Source: Nymphaea colorata (taxonomy: Eukaryota > Streptophyta > Magnoliopsida > Nymphaeales > Nymphaeaceae). Taken from it: a DNA stretch of 64,000 bases. The stretch lies in the NCBI RefSeq assembly GCF_008831285.2, contig NC_045146.1, positions 4,412,972 to 4,476,971 on the forward strand. The letters run 5' to 3'. Under the pieces are notes generated by a model that saw nothing but the letters and a program-made list of their open reading frames with translations, did no database searches and was not told where the DNA came from. Positions 60,891 through 64,000 of the stretch are shown one piece after another. The translations under genes and the position numbers were made by a program. Each line of letters opens with the position of its first letter. Within the stretch, counting starts at the first letter, position 1.

Positions 60891-63757
60891 TAATCAATTA
60901 TGTTGTGTCTTCATAATTTACAAAATTGGTAATGTCATTTATATCTTCATAACTTTGATTATTGATAGCACATAATTTTTTCTGCAGGAACACTTCAATG
61001 GATAGTGGTACAGATAAATATATGATGTGTCATAATGTCAAGGAACATGTGATGATAAGAGAAACTGCCCAAAGATGAAGGATGCTGGTATAGTTTTGCA
61101 CACATGTGCAATGGATAGATTTACTTCACATGATATGTAAATTGCTTTTACTTTCAAGCAGGACTATAACTTGTGTGATTGTATTTGTTTTACATGTACG
61201 TGTGCTCCAATTTGCTGGTGAATAGCATACTAGTACATTTGGTTGCATTCGACCTGTGTTGGCAACTTTAGTTTTCTTATATTTGATCACAATCAATGGG
61301 GCATTTCTTACGTTTATATGCTTCACTCACTAACATTCTTTTTCATTTGCACGAAAAAAGTATCAGAATAGGAGAAAAGAAGGGGGAAAGCAAGGAAGTG
61401 GAGAGTTCTTTAAAAATGACTGCAAAAAATGCAAACATGTTTAAAAAGTGGGTCGGAGGTGAAAGAAGGAAAAACAAAGGCAGAACTGTACAGATGTATT
61501 CAACAAGTTTATTTGCATGGCCAATATGTATTTATATGCAGGCATCTCCTTGCACCTTTTGCCCCCTTTTCAGCTTATATCATTGCCTAATTATTGATTT
61601 TTGCAAGTGATCTAGTAACTAGTAACTGATCATACAAGAGGTGTGGTCACCAATCCACGTTATGTTGGTAGTCACACTTGTATGTTTTGAAGGAAAGGTT
61701 GAGCTTTGTTCTCTTAGAACGTGTTTACTTACCTTGATATGTATAAAACTTTGAAACATATGAGCAAGTGTTGCACGCCATGCCATGCCTTCTTCTATTT
61801 TTGTTTTTTGAGAAGGGTAAGTGTTTTTATGATCCGTATTGAATGAGTAGGTCTCCTTTTCCATTCCAGTTAATGAAAGAAATCGAGATTTGTTGTATTT
61901 GATTTTGTTTTTGGGTTGTGTAAGAGATCGAGATTTGTTGTATTTGATTTTGTTTTTGGGTTGTGTATAGGTTGACTAGAAATTATTGGTTCAGTCTTAC
62001 AAGCAACACTATTGAATGATGGTCACTTATGATACCAATATGGGCTTAAGACAATTGCCTTCTATGTTCGTTGTCATAAATCCAATCATTTTGTTTTGAA
62101 AGGGAGCTATAACTACATGACAGGAAAATTGTAGATGGATGGAAAACATTTAAGCAAGTATTGATGATGCTAAGAATTTTCTTAAAAAAATACTTGCTAT
62201 TTTGAAGTTGGAAGCCTCCCATGTTTGGGATTGTTGTGGCGTATCAGAGTCCTAACAATACTGGAGGCCTTCGAGAAGTTCATTCAAAATCTTCTGCATT
62301 CTCGCCATGTTGGGCTTACATAATTGCTTTTGATTTCTTAATTTCAAGATGCTATTCACAATGCTGATCACAATTACAACTTGATGAGCCTTCCCAAACA
62401 CTTCTAGGCTTGTCTCATAAAAGCAAACAGTCCGTCTAAGGATATGTTTTCTTAAGTATGTACATACTACAACTCAGAAAGAAAAAAATTAGTTTTAACA
62501 TCAGTTCATAAGAATGAAGAACACAAACTAAAAATTGCACCAATATGCATGCGTAATAAGTTGCTCAGTCAAAGTACCAAGCTGTAAATATATGCCATTT
62601 CCTGTTCATCAACAAAATGGAGCCACAATTGTCGAAAAACTCAAACAACCATTGTCAAAACTCATGTCTATCATTCCACAAACATGCCAGTTCAAAATGT
62701 TAGTTTAAAGTAACATTAACAATTTATATGAATATATACATTGTTAATATGGATGCGATTATGCCATCAACCAACTCTTGTTGTCCTTTATCGGGAATTT
62801 CATCTAATGCTTAATAACCTCCTTCAAATGTCGGATGTCTTTTTTTGGCACGGTTTAATTCATGAACCAAATATTGTAAACTTTGTTCCCTTTCCACAGC
62901 ATGGCGATCTTGTTTGTTGCACCAACAAAAGCATGGCAATAGTTCATAGTTCACTGACAAAAAAAGACTCCAGCATTTCAAATATCAAGAATCAACGAAT
63001 ATGAAAATTCAATGAAACAAAGATGACAAACCCAATTTTCGCATCCATAAAATAATCTTCCCACATTTGCGCATATTGTACAATCCTGAATGGTGCAATT
63101 TGCCCATATTTACAATACAACAACAGGTATGTAGACGAGCTGGCCATCACTATCGGCCCAGAATATATGGATAACAATCAAATTACAAAATGTTTTCAAG
63201 CTTCCATTTCCCACGAACAACCCCTCATAAAAGTCTGGAAGGAAGAACAATGTAAAACAAGCAGTATGCAGTTATAGCCCCATCAAATGCGAAACTCGCG
63301 CAAGTACTTATAAGTTTGGTCGAGATTAACCAACAAATTGATACAACTGAAACGAAAGGATCAGCACTCAAGTACATAGCAGTCAAAAGGGTGACAAATA
63401 TGACACTCAAATTGAACAGTTTTTAATTGTCGATCCTAGTTTGCCATGAGAGACCAAACAACAAACAAGTGCGTTGAAGAATAAGAAGTGATTATAGACA
63501 GACAGACAAAGGAGAAACAGAATAGAGTGGAATAAGATGCCTAGGCAAGAACTTCTAGGAAGAATCGTCGGAGATCACTTGAAAAGACGACAAAAAAAAG
63601 TAAGATAGAACAAGGGGAAAATTGCAACCGAGAACTCATTTTCGAGCACAATCTACAAGAAAACCACTCACAGTTCATGCAATTAGTCCAGAAACCACAT
63701 GGAATTGGGGAACACCAGCAAAAGCTAACGAAGGAAAAGTAACATTCATCCGACCAT
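60891..63757. other. MULE interior 3' of transposase, no recognised gene
   Basis: AT-rich. An acceptor-like TTTTTCTGCAG at about 60985-60995 could mark a last exon of the transposase. Frames of 60-100 residues (for example 61296-61610, plus) have no family motif. A 45-bp tandem duplication lies at 61882-61971. Confidence 0.5.
61882..61971. repeat. 45-bp tandem duplication
   Basis: ATCGAGATTTGTTGTATTTG begins both copies, at 61882 and 61927, and the copies are nearly identical. Confidence 0.9.
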
Positions 63758-64000
63758 CGGCCTCCAGCACAGCGGATTACCTGTAGCCGGGACGCCAAGA
63801 AGAAAGAACATAAGAAAACATAAAAAGAAGAAGAAGAACATAGGAGAAGGGAAGGGAAAAGGGTGAAATCGAGAACATACCAATGGCTGAGCGGTGGCCG
63901 GTGGTGGATCGAGGGACGATCGCTGAGCCGTACAGTTGAAGGCGGAGGGACAATGGCTGAGCAGTGGGCGACCATGGCTCCGCGGTGGGCGACGATGGTT
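63758..64000. repeat. Right terminal inverted repeat of MULE (partial)
   Basis: Inverted match to 57298-57584 with several indels. It continues past the window edge. A 144-residue minus-strand frame here mirrors plus-strand frames of the left TIR and is not a gene. Confidence 0.75.

Larger units (their letters stand above)
57298..64000 (+). mobile_element. Mutator-like element with FAR1-type transposase, truncated by window end
   Basis: Inverted sequence similarity between about 57298-57584 and 63758-64000 marks long terminal inverted repeats. Between them lies a FAR1/FHY3-like transposase pseudogene on the plus strand. Long TIRs and a FAR1-like transposase are typical of one group of plant MULEs. 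The right TIR runs off the window, so the outer ends and the 9-bp target duplication cannot be seen; the start given is the first matching position. It contains a nested 1,028-bp hAT insertion. Confidence 0.75.

Noticed and set aside
61296-61610. 104-residue plus-strand frame in the MULE interior
   Set aside because: No motif and no visible splice connection to the transposase.

Overview
This is nuclear DNA of a flowering plant. It has a short host gene with spliceosomal introns, three Ty1/copia retrotransposons whose primer-binding sites match plant initiator-Met tRNA, hAT, CACTA and FAR1-type Mutator DNA transposons, a LINE fragment and many microsatellites. No bacterial or organellar genes are seen. 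The species cannot be told from the sequence.

Region by region: 1-7.6 kb is AT-rich and mostly non-coding, with a decayed CACTA end (about 1.9-2.05 kb) and a LINE fragment (about 2.2-4.6 kb, minus strand). From 7,610 to 31,116 I read one old LTR retrotransposon on the minus strand. It has very long LTRs (2,715 and 2,845 bp), a tRNA-Met-type PBS, a polypurine tract and a CCTAG target-site duplication. It is about 9.7 kb once later insertions are removed. Its interior shows no reverse transcriptase or integrase, only a decayed coiled-coil-like reading frame, so it looks non-autonomous. Into it inserted (a) a copia element, 12,196-18,278, TSD GTTCT, with an unusual half-tRNA type PBS, and (b) a TG...CA segment, 18,931-26,671, TSD TCGCC, probably a solo LTR that itself holds a decayed hAT transposon. 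At 31-36 kb lie two small hAT MITEs with 8-bp TSDs, one of them nested in a CACTA element (33,621-35,509, TSD ATG). A second copia element occupies 36,493-41,547 (TSD AATGG).

The only gene I accept as a functional host gene is on the minus strand from 54,631 to 43,709. Four coding exons give a 113-residue UBTD-type (ubiquitin domain-containing protein 1/2-like) protein. Its 8-kb second intron carries the third copia element (46,556-51,670), the one with the most similar LTRs.

From about 57.3 kb to the window end is a Mutator-like element on the plus strand. It has a FAR1/FHY3-type transposase pseudogene and long terminal inverted repeats; the right one runs off the window. Its transposase is broken by stops, frameshifts and a 1,028-bp hAT insertion with a perfect 8-bp TSD.

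Every transposon protein here is broken by stops, frameshifts or deletions. The window is therefore a layered record of insertions around one small expressed-looking gene. Boundaries were read by eye from matching ends and TSDs; identity and age statements are estimates.
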